Source: Pelagibacteraceae bacterium AG-426-I15 (lineage in GTDB: Bacteria > Pseudomonadota > Alphaproteobacteria > Pelagibacterales > Pelagibacteraceae). Taken from it: DNA of 63,593 bases. Under the pieces are notes generated by a model. It was not told where the DNA came from. It did not search any database and was given only the letters and a program-made list of their open reading frames with translations. Shown here one piece after another: positions 25,365-33,656 of the stretch. Position numbers and translations under genes: made by a program. Position 1 is the first letter of the stretch, and every line of letters begins with the position of its first letter. The DNA is taken from NCBI GenBank assembly GCA_003213135.1, contig QCNT01000005.1:1-63593 (forward strand), given 5' to 3'.

Positions 25365-26482
25365 TATTTATTCTCAGTAACTCTTCTTCTAATAAAATTA
25401 TTAAAAATAACAGCAATCAACATCATTGCTCCTAAAAAGACTTTAAACCAATCAGTATCTACATCTGTATAATAAATTCCCATTGAAACTGTTCCAAATA
25501 TTAAAGCACCAAATGCTGCCCCAATTGCAGAACCATAACCACCGGTTAATAAACATCCCCCAACAACAGCAGCAACAATTGCTTCTAATTCTTTTAAAAA
25601 ACCTCTCATTGTATCAGCTGACCCAGCATCTAATACTTGAACACAAGCATAAATAGTTGCTGCCACTGCTGTTCCAATAAATAAACTAATTTTTACTCTT
25701 CCAACTGGGACACCGACGTTTCTAGCACCAAGCTTGTCCCCACCAGAAGCAAATATCCAGTTACCATATCTTGTTTTCATTAATAACCATGTTGCAAAAA
25801 TTGTCATTCCAACCCACCACAAAACTGATGCGGGAATACCAGTAGCTAAAGGTGTTCCGTCTTGTCTTAACGCTATTAGACCTAAGGAACCCAACCATGT
25901 AAATACTCCCTTGAATGCATCCGCAGAAAAAATCCATGCGATTGGATCATTTTCGATCAGCACTCTTAAACCAGGGACCTGTGTCCTGCCTGTAATTAAT
26001 CTTGTTAAGGCTAAAGTTGCTCCACGTAAAATAAATAGCATTGCAAGTGTTACAATAAAGGATGGCAAACCTGTTCTTACAACAAGTATACCATTTGCAT
26101 ATCCAACAAGAACAGCCATGGAAAAAGCAAATAGAATACTTGACCACAATGGCCAGCCCCAATAAATTGCAGGTATCGCTATGCATATACCAGCAAAACC
26201 AATCATAGATCCAACTGATAAATCAAATTCGCCACCTATCATTAAAAGTGCTGCAGCAATTGCAATTATTCCAAGATTGGCTGAGACTTCTAAAAAATTA
26301 ATCGTTCCATATGCACTAAACATTCCAGTATCACCTGCAACTATACCAAAAAAAATAAATACAAGGACTGATCCACCCAGTGCACCAAGTTCAGGTCTAT
26401 TTAATAAAACTTTTAAATTTGAAACCTTACGTAATCTTTCATCTTTAGATTTATTTTGAATACTTTTTGACTTAACTGACAT
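25364..26482 (-). CDS. Sugar (probably inositol) ABC transporter permease
   Basis: 372 residues, BPD_transp_2/RbsC-FrcC family, with about ten membrane segments and the conserved [16 protein letters not shown] and [20 protein letters not shown] stretches. The N-terminal 35 residues are charged and cytoplasmic. Context with IolG, IolE and IolD suggests an inositol or related cyclitol substrate, but the sequence alone says only monosaccharide class. Separated from the binding-protein gene by a strong hairpin. Confidence 0.92.
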   Translation of the reverse strand: MSVKSKSIQNKSKDERLRKVSNLKVLLNRPELGALGGSVLVFIFFGIVAGDTGMFSAYGTINFLEVSANLGIIAIAAALLMIGGEFDLSVGSMIGFAGICIAIPAIYWGWPLWSSILFAFSMAVLVGYANGILVVRTGLPSFIVTLAMLFILRGATLALTRLITGRTQVPGLRVLIENDPIAWIFSADAFKGVFTWLGSLGLIALRQDGTPLATGIPASVLWWVGMTIFATWLLMKTRYGNWIFASGGDKLGARNVGVPVGRVKISLFIGTAVAATIYACVQVLDAGSADTMRGFLKELEAIVAAVVGGCLLTGGYGSAIGAAFGALIFGTVSMGIYYTDVDTDWFKVFLGAMMLIAVIFNNFIRRRVTENK

Positions 26483-26500
26483 ATTTATTTTGCTTTTGTT

Positions 26501-26533
26501 AAAAAAAAAGGCCTGGCTTTAAAACCAGGCCTT
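26501..26533 (-). terminator. Hairpin with T-run between binding-protein and permease genes
   Basis: On the minus strand the arms AAGGCCTGG and CCAGGCCTT flank a short loop and are followed by a run of T from 26509 down to 26501, the form of an intrinsic terminator. It lies 12 nt after the binding-protein stop. Partial termination plus 3'-end protection would raise binding-protein levels above the permease and ATPase, a common design in sugar ABC operons. Confidence 0.85.
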
Positions 26534-26545
26534 CTTAAATTATTT

Positions 26546-27466
26546 TTATCTATAACCTTGTGCTGCCCACTTAATTACTTTGCTAGCATTTTGTGGTGTA
26601 ACGAAACCAGGTCCCGTCATAACAACACCAGCTGGCATTGTTCCCCATCTCATATACTGAGCAAATATAGCTATAGGCAAATATCCTTGAAGATATTGTT
26701 GTTGGTCAATTAAGAACTCAACTTCGCCAGCTGCAGCAGCTTTAAGCATTCCTGGTGACATATCAAATGTTCCAAGTTTAATGTTGCCAGTTTTACCGGC
26801 AGATTTAATTGCTTTTAAAGCAGCTTCTCCAGAAAGTCCTGCGCCCAAAGTTAGAATAGTATCTACTCCACCAAGTTTAGCAGCAACAGCTTTTTGAATT
26901 TCTGTTGGGTCATTTGATGTACCAAGTATTTCTACTGGACCACCGAAACCTTTTTTGAAACCAGCGCATCTTCTATCAAGTGCTACGTTACCAACTTCAT
27001 GGTTAACGCACAGTGCTTTTTTTCCACCAGCTGCTTTCATTTTTTGACCGCCACCTACACCTGCTTCAAACTCAGTTTGTCCTACGTGAGCGCTAATACC
27101 TAGTTTAGCGAAATCATCTGAACCAGAGTTCATTGATACTACTGGTATACCAGCAGCAATCGCAGCTTTAACAGATTTTCCTAAAGCCGCAGCGTCAGGT
27201 AAAGTGATCACAATACCTTTTGGTTTTTGTGAAACTGCGTTATCAATTAATTTAGCCATCTCGACCATGTCGAATGTGCCAGGAGCTGTGTACTTACATT
27301 TAATTTTCATATCTTTGCAAGCAGAGTCAACTCCGTTTTTAGCAACCGACCAAAAAGGATCGTTAGCTTGACCATGTGAAACAACGATTACATCGATTGC
27401 AAATGATGCAACAGACATCGCCATCCACGAAAGGAAAGCTACTAATGTTAAATATATTTTTCTCAT
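26546..27466 (-). CDS. Periplasmic sugar (probably inositol) binding protein
   Basis: 306 residues, type I periplasmic binding protein fold. Signal peptide about residues 1-23 (MRKIYLTLVAFLSWMAMSVA, cleavage near ASFA-ID). Ligand-site features: SHGQANDPFWSVAKNGV, MVEMAKLIDNAV, VVSMNSGSDD, DRRCAGFKKGF and GTFDMSPGML. It has the best Shine-Dalgarno in the window. Two cysteines near C47 and C55, and others, could form disulfides. In one transcript with iolG upstream and the ABC genes downstream. Confidence 0.93.
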   Translation of the reverse strand: MRKIYLTLVAFLSWMAMSVASFAIDVIVVSHGQANDPFWSVAKNGVDSACKDMKIKCKYTAPGTFDMVEMAKLIDNAVSQKPKGIVITLPDAAALGKSVKAAIAAGIPVVSMNSGSDDFAKLGISAHVGQTEFEAGVGGGQKMKAAGGKKALCVNHEVGNVALDRRCAGFKKGFGGPVEILGTSNDPTEIQKAVAAKLGGVDTILTLGAGLSGEAALKAIKSAGKTGNIKLGTFDMSPGMLKAAAAGEVEFLIDQQQYLQGYLPIAIFAQYMRWGTMPAGVVMTGPGFVTPQNASKVIKWAAQGYR

Positions 27467-27470
27467 TTTT

Positions 27471-27476
27471 CCCTCT
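27471..27476 (-). promoter_or_regulatory. Strong Shine-Dalgarno for the binding-protein gene
   Basis: AGAGGG lies 4 nt before the ATG at 27464-27466. Most genes in this window have no recognisable Shine-Dalgarno, so this marks a gene made at high level. Confidence 0.7.
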
Positions 27477-27572
27477 TTATATTGTTATTTTTAATATTTT
27501 TATTTAAGCAAAAAAAAGATTAAAAGAAAAGGTAAGGATTTTTTATTTCAACCTTGGGTTTAAAAATTATTA

Positions 27573-28520
27573 TTAGATAGTAACAATTTTTTTTAATTTT
27601 AACGATTTAAATGCTGCATTAGCTATACAAAGTGATTTTTCGCCATCATCGAAAGTAGATCTTGGTTTTTTGTTTTTTGTTACAAGATTATATAGATCGT
27701 TCAATTGAAGTTTGTAAGCAATTTTATATCTATCTATAAAAAAATTATATTTCCGCTTATTGTCTGATATTAGCATTCCTTTATTACCAAATATTTCAAC
27801 TCTTTGATCGTATCCAAATTTACAGTGTCGAGAGTTATTAATAACTGTGATTACGCCTTTTTTAGATTTTAAAACACATGAAGCAATTTCATAATCTTTA
27901 ATTTTTTTAAATCTTGAGTCAGATAAATTAGTTGCGGATGCAAAGATTTCCTTAATTGGATCTTTGCCAAGATAAAATCTGGCTAAGTCAAAATCATGAA
28001 TAGTCATATCTCTAAATATTCCTCCTGAATTTTTTAAATAATTAAATGAAGGGGGTGCTGGGTCTCTACTTGTAATAATTATTTTTTCCAATTTACCGAT
28101 TTTTCCAGACAAAAGAGATTTTTTTAGGTGATAATGTCCTGGATCATAACGTCTATTAAAACCTAACTGTATTTTAGGATTATATTTATTAATTATTTTT
28201 CTACATTTTATCACTCTTTTAATATTTAAATCTAATGGTTTTTCGCAAAAGATTATTTTTTTGTGTTTTGCAGCTAATGTAATAAGAGCTATATGTGTAG
28301 AAGTCGTCGATGAAATAAAAATTACTTTTATATTTTTGTCTTTAAAAGCAATATTTGGATTTTTAATATTTGTTGATTTGAGTTTTTTTGCTGCTTTTAT
28401 AGATAATTTTTTATTAATATCGAAAACATACTTAAGATTAAATTTTTTATTTGTCTTTAAGTTTTGAGCATGCATTATACCAATTCTTCCAAGGCCAAAT
28501 AATGCAACATTAATTTTCAT
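27573..28520 (-). CDS. iolG: myo-Inositol 2-dehydrogenase (IolG)
   Basis: 315 residues. Rossmann motif ALFGLGRIGIMHAQNL, catalytic lysine in FCEKPLDLN, and the IolG hallmark GGIFRDMTIHDFDLARF carrying the catalytic Asp and His. The NRRYDPGHYHLKKSL stretch is also typical. It oxidises myo-inositol to scyllo-inosose with NAD+. It heads the minus-strand transport operon and diverges from iolE, sharing a 63-bp promoter region. Confidence 0.93.
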   Translation of the reverse strand: MKINVALFGLGRIGIMHAQNLKTNKKFNLKYVFDINKKLSIKAAKKLKSTNIKNPNIAFKDKNIKVIFISSTTSTHIALITLAAKHKKIIFCEKPLDLNIKRVIKCRKIINKYNPKIQLGFNRRYDPGHYHLKKSLLSGKIGKLEKIIITSRDPAPPSFNYLKNSGGIFRDMTIHDFDLARFYLGKDPIKEIFASATNLSDSRFKKIKDYEIASCVLKSKKGVITVINNSRHCKFGYDQRVEIFGNKGMLISDNKRKYNFFIDRYKIAYKLQLNDLYNLVTKNKKPRSTFDDGEKSLCIANAAFKSLKLKKIVTI

Positions 28521-28535
28521 TTTAAAAATTTTTTA

Positions 28536-28564
28536 TTGTTTTTATTACTGATATCTAGCATTAT
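28536..28564 (+). promoter_or_regulatory. Candidate promoter for iolE
   Basis: -35 TTGTTT (28536-28541), 17-bp spacer, -10 CATTAT (28559-28564), with a start expected near 28571 and the ATG at 28584. Matches are moderate. Confidence 0.35.
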
Positions 28565-28583
28565 CCTAACAAATATAAATAAA

Positions 28584-29483
28584 ATGTCAGTAAAATTAGG
28601 AATAGCACCAATAGCCTGGAGTAATGATGATATGCCAGAACTTGGTGGTGAAACATCTCTTGAAACGTGTTTGTCTGAAGCAAGACGGGCAGGATTTACT
28701 GGCGTAGAGTCAGGTGGTAAATTTCCAAAAACCTCAGATGAATTAATTCCTATATTAGACAAATTTAATATTAGATTATGTTCCGGTTGGTATGGAGCAA
28801 ATCTATTAAAACGTACTGTAAAAGAAGAAATGGAAAATATAAGAGGTCAATTAAATTTATTTAAAGACTGTAAAGCTCCGTGTATAGTTTTTGCTGAAGT
28901 AACCGACTCAATTCAGGGAGACGAAAATAAGCCTTTATCTAAAAGACCAACTCTAGACAATGATAATTGGATTTCTTATTGCAAAAAAATTAATGAAGTT
29001 GGAAAAAGACTTGAGGATGAGGGGATGCCATTAGCTTATCATCATCACATGGGAACTGTTATACAGACTGAAGAGGATACGGTCAGACTAATGCAAGAAA
29101 CAAATGACTCGGTTAGACTAACTATTGATACCGGACATATGTTATTTGCAGGTGGAGATTATTTAAAAATAATCAAAAACTTTAAAGAAAAAATTGCTCA
29201 CGTGCATTGTAAAGATATGAGAGAAAATGTTTTAAAAAAATCTTTATCTAAAAATTTAAGTTTTCGACATGCTTTTCTTGAAGGAGCCTTTACAGTTCCA
29301 GGTGATGGTTGCATTGATTATAATCCCGTTTTAGAACAGCTTAAAAAAAATGATTATAAAAGTTGGTTAGTTGTTGAGGCCGAACAAGACCCAAAAAAAG
29401 CAAATCCATTTGAGTACGCAAAAAAAGGCTATGCATATTTAAAAAAAACTGCAAATGAAGTCGGATTTGAAGTTAAAGAATAA
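28584..29483 (+). CDS. iolE: myo-Inosose-2 dehydratase (IolE)
   Basis: 299 residues from the ATG at 28584; a longer frame from 28536 would run through the promoter region and adds only a hydrophobic tail not seen in the family. Motifs: LGIAPIAWSNDDMPELGG at the start, the metal/substrate motif YHHHMGTVIQTEEDT, TIDTGHMLFAGGD and HVHCKDMRE. Xylose-isomerase-like TIM barrel. It dehydrates scyllo-inosose to the diketo compound used by IolD. Confidence 0.95.
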   Translation: MSVKLGIAPIAWSNDDMPELGGETSLETCLSEARRAGFTGVESGGKFPKTSDELIPILDKFNIRLCSGWYGANLLKRTVKEEMENIRGQLNLFKDCKAPCIVFAEVTDSIQGDENKPLSKRPTLDNDNWISYCKKINEVGKRLEDEGMPLAYHHHMGTVIQTEEDTVRLMQETNDSVRLTIDTGHMLFAGGDYLKIIKNFKEKIAHVHCKDMRENVLKKSLSKNLSFRHAFLEGAFTVPGDGCIDYNPVLEQLKKNDYKSWLVVEAEQDPKKANPFEYAKKGYAYLKKTANEVGFEVKE

Positions 29484-29485
29484 GT

Positions 29486-29998
29486 TTATCTGTAAACAGA
29501 AGTAAGTTCGTTGTTTCCTGCTGCTACACATGGAGATTTTACACAAGTTCCGACAACCCACTCTGATCCAGCTTCTGAACTAATATTTTGTGAACTTAAA
29601 AAAATAACTCCCATCTCAGTTGACTGACCAGCTTTTCCTTCTGCTTGTAGTCTGGGATCCTGGGCTTGCTTTAAAATTTCTTTACTTGATGAATAAGGAT
29701 TTACCATTTTCATATTACTATTAATATATTCAATAACTTTTACAGACAACCACTCACCAGTACATGGGTCGCCCCAGACCGTCTTTGAATTTTCATCTGC
29801 TTGACCACAATTATTTATTTCAGAATTTATAAAATCAACAATTTGTTTATGGTTTGATTTTACAGTATTGGCTTTTTCTTCAACTGCAGATCTTGTAGAC
29901 GCTGTCCACAGTAACATACCGACAACATAAACTGCGGATGAAAATACTAATAATTCCAATAAACCATAGTTTTTAAATTTACTAAAAAAATTATTCAT
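29486..29998 (-). CDS. Membrane-anchored hypothetical protein, pilin-like N-terminus
   Basis: 170 residues, unknown function. One N-terminal membrane helix (about 12-32: YGLLELLVFSSAVYVVGMLL) follows a short basic segment, then an outside domain with four cysteines (two near 63 and 79, two near 152 and 157), which could form disulfides. The G-LLELLV start resembles a prepilin peptidase site but the glutamate is not at the normal +5 position. It overlaps the 2-hydroxyacid dehydrogenase by 4 bp. A pseudopilin-like or simple membrane-anchored periplasmic protein are both possible. Confidence 0.7.
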   Translation of the reverse strand: MNNFFSKFKNYGLLELLVFSSAVYVVGMLLWTASTRSAVEEKANTVKSNHKQIVDFINSEINNCGQADENSKTVWGDPCTGEWLSVKVIEYINSNMKMVNPYSSSKEILKQAQDPRLQAEGKAGQSTEMGVIFLSSQNISSEAGSEWVVGTCVKSPCVAAGNNELTSVYR

Positions 29999-30951
29999 AA
30001 TTTAACTACCATATATGGTTTTACTTTGTTTTCAAAAAAATCAATTATATTTTGAGTCGTTTCAATACTCATTCTTGATTTACATTCATTTGTAAAGGTT
30101 GCGGAATGTGGACTTAATAAAACTTTTTTATTTTTCAATAATGGATTGTTCAAATTTGGAGGTTCTTTCTCAAATACATCTAGGCCAGCTGCAAAGATTA
30201 TTTTTGATTTTAATGCGTTATCTAAATCTGTTTCGTTTATTATACCACCTCGAGCAGTGTTAATAATAATTGTATTACTTTTCATGGTTTTTAACATTTT
30301 TAAATCAATAAGGTTTTTAGTTTTTTTATTCAAGGGCATATGTATAGATACAAAATCTGCAGTTTTTAAAGCTAATTCTAGATTTTCAACTTTATTGCCT
30401 CCGAAAGATTTTATTTTTGCCTCGTCAACAAATGGATCACAAACATTTACCTTCATATCAAAACCAAGACATCTTTTTATTAAATTTTGTCCAATTCTTC
30501 CAAAACCTGCTATCAATATTTCTTTTTTATAAAGTTCATAAGTTTCTATTTTATTAGTATTTTTGTTAAAATTTCCTGATCTTACTTCAGAGTCGTACGA
30601 GGTAACTCCTTTTGACAAAGATAGCATCATATACATTACGTGCTCAGCAACAGTTAGTGCATTCCCAGTAGCGGTTATGAGTAAAGAAATATTGTTTTTC
30701 TTTAAATAATCTAGGTCAACATTATCGTAACCAACTCCATGTCGTGAGATAACCTTAAGATTATTACATTTTTTTAGAATATCGGAACCCAATTTAGTAA
30801 CTCTTAACGTTAAACCATCAAATTTAGGTAATTCTTTAATTAAATTTTCTTTAGAAACATCTGTAATTATTTCATATTGAAAATTTGGATGTTTTTCTAA
30901 AAGCTTTAGTCCATCTTTATGAATATTTTCCACGATACCAATTTTAAACAT
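29995..30951 (-). CDS. D-isomer 2-hydroxyacid dehydrogenase
   Basis: 318 residues. NAD-binding motif IAGFGRIGQNLIKRC, catalytic arginine region INTARGGIINETDL, a glutamate in DVFEKEPP and the catalytic histidine in LLSPHSATFTNEC. It fits phosphoglycerate dehydrogenase/hydroxypyruvate reductase relatives without the C-terminal ACT domain. It is 4 nt after the FAH gene and coupled to the membrane protein, so it may reduce or oxidise a 2-keto acid made by the FAH enzyme. The exact substrate is unknown. Confidence 0.88.
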   Translation of the reverse strand: MFKIGIVENIHKDGLKLLEKHPNFQYEIITDVSKENLIKELPKFDGLTLRVTKLGSDILKKCNNLKVISRHGVGYDNVDLDYLKKNNISLLITATGNALTVAEHVMYMMLSLSKGVTSYDSEVRSGNFNKNTNKIETYELYKKEILIAGFGRIGQNLIKRCLGFDMKVNVCDPFVDEAKIKSFGGNKVENLELALKTADFVSIHMPLNKKTKNLIDLKMLKTMKSNTIIINTARGGIINETDLDNALKSKIIFAAGLDVFEKEPPNLNNPLLKNKKVLLSPHSATFTNECKSRMSIETTQNIIDFFENKVKPYMVVKL

Positions 30952-30955
30952 TTTT

Positions 30956-31798
30956 TTAATATGACCTTACTTTATGATTTTGTTCACCTAATTTATCAAT
31001 ACCAAGAGTAACACTGTCTCCACTTTTCAAAAAATGAGGTGGTTTCATATTTTCGCCAACACCATTGGGTGTTCCGGTACAACAAATGTCTCCAGGATAT
31101 AATGTCATACAATTGCTCATATAAGATACAAGTTTTTTTACATTAAAAATCATTTGATTTGTGTTTCCTGTTTGCATTCTTTTACCATTTACATTTAAGT
31201 ACATGTTAAGCTTTTGATAGTCTGGAATTTCATCAGGAGTTAAAATATAAGGACCTATAGGACCAAATGTATCGAAACCTTTCCCCTTGTCCCATGTTAA
31301 TCCTTTGTTTTTTTGATATTCACGTTCACTAACATCGTTAACTAAAAAAAATCCAAAAATATAATTTAAAGCATCTTCCTCTTTAACATAACTACATTTT
31401 TTTCCAATTACAAAACCTAATTCTACTTCCCAATCAGTTTTAGTTGAATTTTTTGGAATTACGATATCATCGTTTGGGCCGGAAATACAATTAACGAATT
31501 TTGAAAAAATTATAGGTTCTTTTGGTATAGGTAAGTTTTGTTCTAAAGCATGATCCTTATAATTTAATCCTATTCCAATAAATTTTGATGGATCAGAAAC
31601 ACAAGGTCCTATTCTATCTATTTTTTTGATTTCTGGTAATTTTGATAAATCAGACTCTTGAATATTTTTCAATATTTCAAAATTTAATGTATTTCTATCT
31701 AGATCACTTATTAAAGAAGACAAATCTCTATAATTGTTATTGTTATCAATCAATGCTGGCTTTTCCTGATTTATTTTTCCAACTCTACAAAGTTTCAT
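30956..31798 (-). CDS. Fumarylacetoacetate hydrolase-family protein
   Basis: 280 residues. The C-terminal FAH domain shows GIGLNYKDHALEQNLP, the metal glutamates in TDWEVELGFVIG, the aspartate of VNDVSEREYQ, KGFDTFGPIGPY and TGTPNGVGENMKPP. Members cleave or isomerise 2-keto acids (for example ureidoglycolate lyase, oxaloacetate decarboxylase, HHDD isomerase). It starts 20 nt after tRNA-Glu on the same strand, which leaves no room for a promoter. Confidence 0.9.
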   Translation of the reverse strand: MKLCRVGKINQEKPALIDNNNNYRDLSSLISDLDRNTLNFEILKNIQESDLSKLPEIKKIDRIGPCVSDPSKFIGIGLNYKDHALEQNLPIPKEPIIFSKFVNCISGPNDDIVIPKNSTKTDWEVELGFVIGKKCSYVKEEDALNYIFGFFLVNDVSEREYQKNKGLTWDKGKGFDTFGPIGPYILTPDEIPDYQKLNMYLNVNGKRMQTGNTNQMIFNVKKLVSYMSNCMTLYPGDICCTGTPNGVGENMKPPHFLKSGDSVTLGIDKLGEQNHKVRSY

Positions 31799-31818
31799 TT
31801 GTTTAACTTTAGTTTTAA

Positions 31819-31893
31819 TGGCGGTCCCACGGGGAATCGAACCCCGATTAGATGATTGAAAACCATCTGTCCTAACCGTTAGACGATGGGACC
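31819..31893 (-). tRNA. tRNA-Glu (TTC)
   Basis: 75 nt on the minus strand, starting GGTCCCATCGTCTAACGG and ending with an encoded CCA. Anticodon stem GATGG/TCATC encloses loop TTTTCAA, anticodon TTC; T arm GGTTCGATTCC. The recJ frame runs 22 nt into its 5' part, and the FAH gene starts 20 nt after its 3' end. Confidence 0.97.
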
Positions 31894-33656
31894 GAATAAT
31901 TGATAATCTTATTAACAGAAATATCGTCGATAATAAACTCTACATTTTTTTCACCTTTCCATTCATTAAGACTTAATTTGCCAAAAATATTTAGTTTATT
32001 TAGATTTTTATCCATTAAATAGCTTTCTAAATTACTTTTCACAGCATTAAATGTCACGCTTTTGAAAGTTGAACCATCGGGAGCCGAAAATATAGACTTA
32101 ATATGTTTTTCTCCAACGATTGATGATTTTATTAGCTTAAGATCTTCTATTATAAATTTAGGCTCGGGATTACCGGATCCAAAGGGTGATAGAATATTAA
32201 TTTCGTTAAAAAATTTTTCATTAAGCGCTGATGGTGAAATTTTACAGTCGAAAAATAAATTATTATTTTCCTTAAAAGATTTTTTAATTTTGCTAAATTT
32301 TTTATTAATAAAATCCTTAAACTTTTCAATATTATTCTCTTCGATTGTAAACCCTCCAGCCATTTTATGACCACCGCCCTTCTTTAAAATTTTTAAATTT
32401 ACAGCACTTATAATAATGCTGCCAATATCAAAACCTAGTATTGATCTTGCTGATGCTCTGCCAATACCATTTTCAACTGAAATTATGATAGCGGGTTTGT
32501 TATATTTATCTTTTAATCTTGAAGCAATAATGCCAATAATTCCTCCATGCCAATTATGTCCAGATAAAATAATAACTGGATCGCTAATATCAATTTTTAT
32601 TTTATCATCAATTTTTTTAATCATCTCGTTCTCTATTAATTTTCTTTCATTGTTGTAGTCGTTTAGTTCTTTTGCAATTTGAAATACGGCTTTAGAATTT
32701 TTATTTAAAAATAAATTAGCTCCATGGGAACATTTTCCTACTCTACCGCCAGCATTTATTCTTGGTCCCAGTACATATCCAAGATGATAGGGTGTAATAT
32801 GGTTTTCAATACCACATATATTTTTAAGAGTTTTTAAACCCAAATTATTTTTTTTTTTCATTACCTCTAATCCCTGGCTAACTATAGCTCGATTTAATCC
32901 AATCAATGGAACAACGTCGCAGACAGTGCCTAAAGAAACCAGGTCAAGATAGTTTATTAGGTTCGGTTCTGGTAAATTATTTTTTTTAAACCATTCATTT
33001 TCTCTTAATTTTTTATTCAAAGCTATTAAAAACATAAAGCAAACACCTGCCGCACATAAATAGTTTAATTTTGAGTTGTCATCAAATCGATTTGGATTAA
33101 CTATAGAAAAAGCACTTGGAAGTTTTATTTCTGACTGATGGTGATCTAAGACCAATATGTCAATATTTTTTTTTTGATAAAATTCAATTATTTCAAAAGA
33201 TAATGTACCACAGTCTACTGTAAAAATTAATTTAGATCCATAAGATATAAGTTTTTCAAATCCAATTTTACTTGGTCCATAACCTTCTTTTTTTCGATCT
33301 GGAATATAAATTTCAACATCTTTTTTTATTTCAGTGAAATAATTTCCCAGAATTGCTGTTGATGTAGCGCCATCAACATCGTAGTCACCAAAAATACCTA
33401 TTTTTTCATTACCTTCTATAGCTTTAATTGTTCTATTAACTGCTTTTTCCATATCTTTAAGAACAAAGGGATTTGGTAAAAGATTTTTGATTTTAGGATT
33501 TAAAAATAAGTTTATATCTTCTAACCTTATATTCCTTATTGCTAATAGTTTTGATAAAATTTCACTTAAATTAAAATTATCTTTTAAAAAGTTAACTTTC
33601 TCAGGATTAAAATTTTTTGAAATCCAAATTTTACCTGTTACGGAAACTTCTTTCAT
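31872..33656 (-). CDS. recJ: Single-stranded-DNA exonuclease RecJ
   Basis: 594 residues. DHH-family motifs: IFGDYDVDGATST, FTVDCGT, VLDHHQSEIKLP, DVVPLIGLNRA, then the DHHA1 GGHKMAGGFTIEE and a C-terminal OB-like part (LNEWKGEKNVEFIIDDIS). A 5'-3' exonuclease for recombination and mismatch repair. The last codons (SVPSSNG and the TAG stop) lie inside tRNA-Glu; no earlier in-frame stop exists. Its start overlaps glpX by 4 bp. Confidence 0.95.
   Translation of the reverse strand: MKEVSVTGKIWISKNFNPEKVNFLKDNFNLSEILSKLLAIRNIRLEDINLFLNPKIKNLLPNPFVLKDMEKAVNRTIKAIEGNEKIGIFGDYDVDGATSTAILGNYFTEIKKDVEIYIPDRKKEGYGPSKIGFEKLISYGSKLIFTVDCGTLSFEIIEFYQKKNIDILVLDHHQSEIKLPSAFSIVNPNRFDDNSKLNYLCAAGVCFMFLIALNKKLRENEWFKKNNLPEPNLINYLDLVSLGTVCDVVPLIGLNRAIVSQGLEVMKKKNNLGLKTLKNICGIENHITPYHLGYVLGPRINAGGRVGKCSHGANLFLNKNSKAVFQIAKELNDYNNERKLIENEMIKKIDDKIKIDISDPVIILSGHNWHGGIIGIIASRLKDKYNKPAIIISVENGIGRASARSILGFDIGSIIISAVNLKILKKGGGHKMAGGFTIEENNIEKFKDFINKKFSKIKKSFKENNNLFFDCKISPSALNEKFFNEINILSPFGSGNPEPKFIIEDLKLIKSSIVGEKHIKSIFSAPDGSTFKSVTFNAVKSNLESYLMDKNLNKLNIFGKLSLNEWKGEKNVEFIIDDISVNKIINYSVPSSNG

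Noticed and set aside
25734-26165. 143-codon open frame antisense to the ABC permease
   Set aside because: It is a shadow of a hydrophobic gene; no family pattern and no start signal.
28536-28583. Longer IolE start
   Set aside because: The extra residues lie in the divergent promoter region and are not part of the family; ATG at 28584 begins the conserved LGIAPIAW region.
31872-31915. recJ end as a frameshift or truncation
   Set aside because: The OB-like domain is complete and only a short tail runs into the tRNA; a genuine overlap is simpler, though resequencing would settle it.
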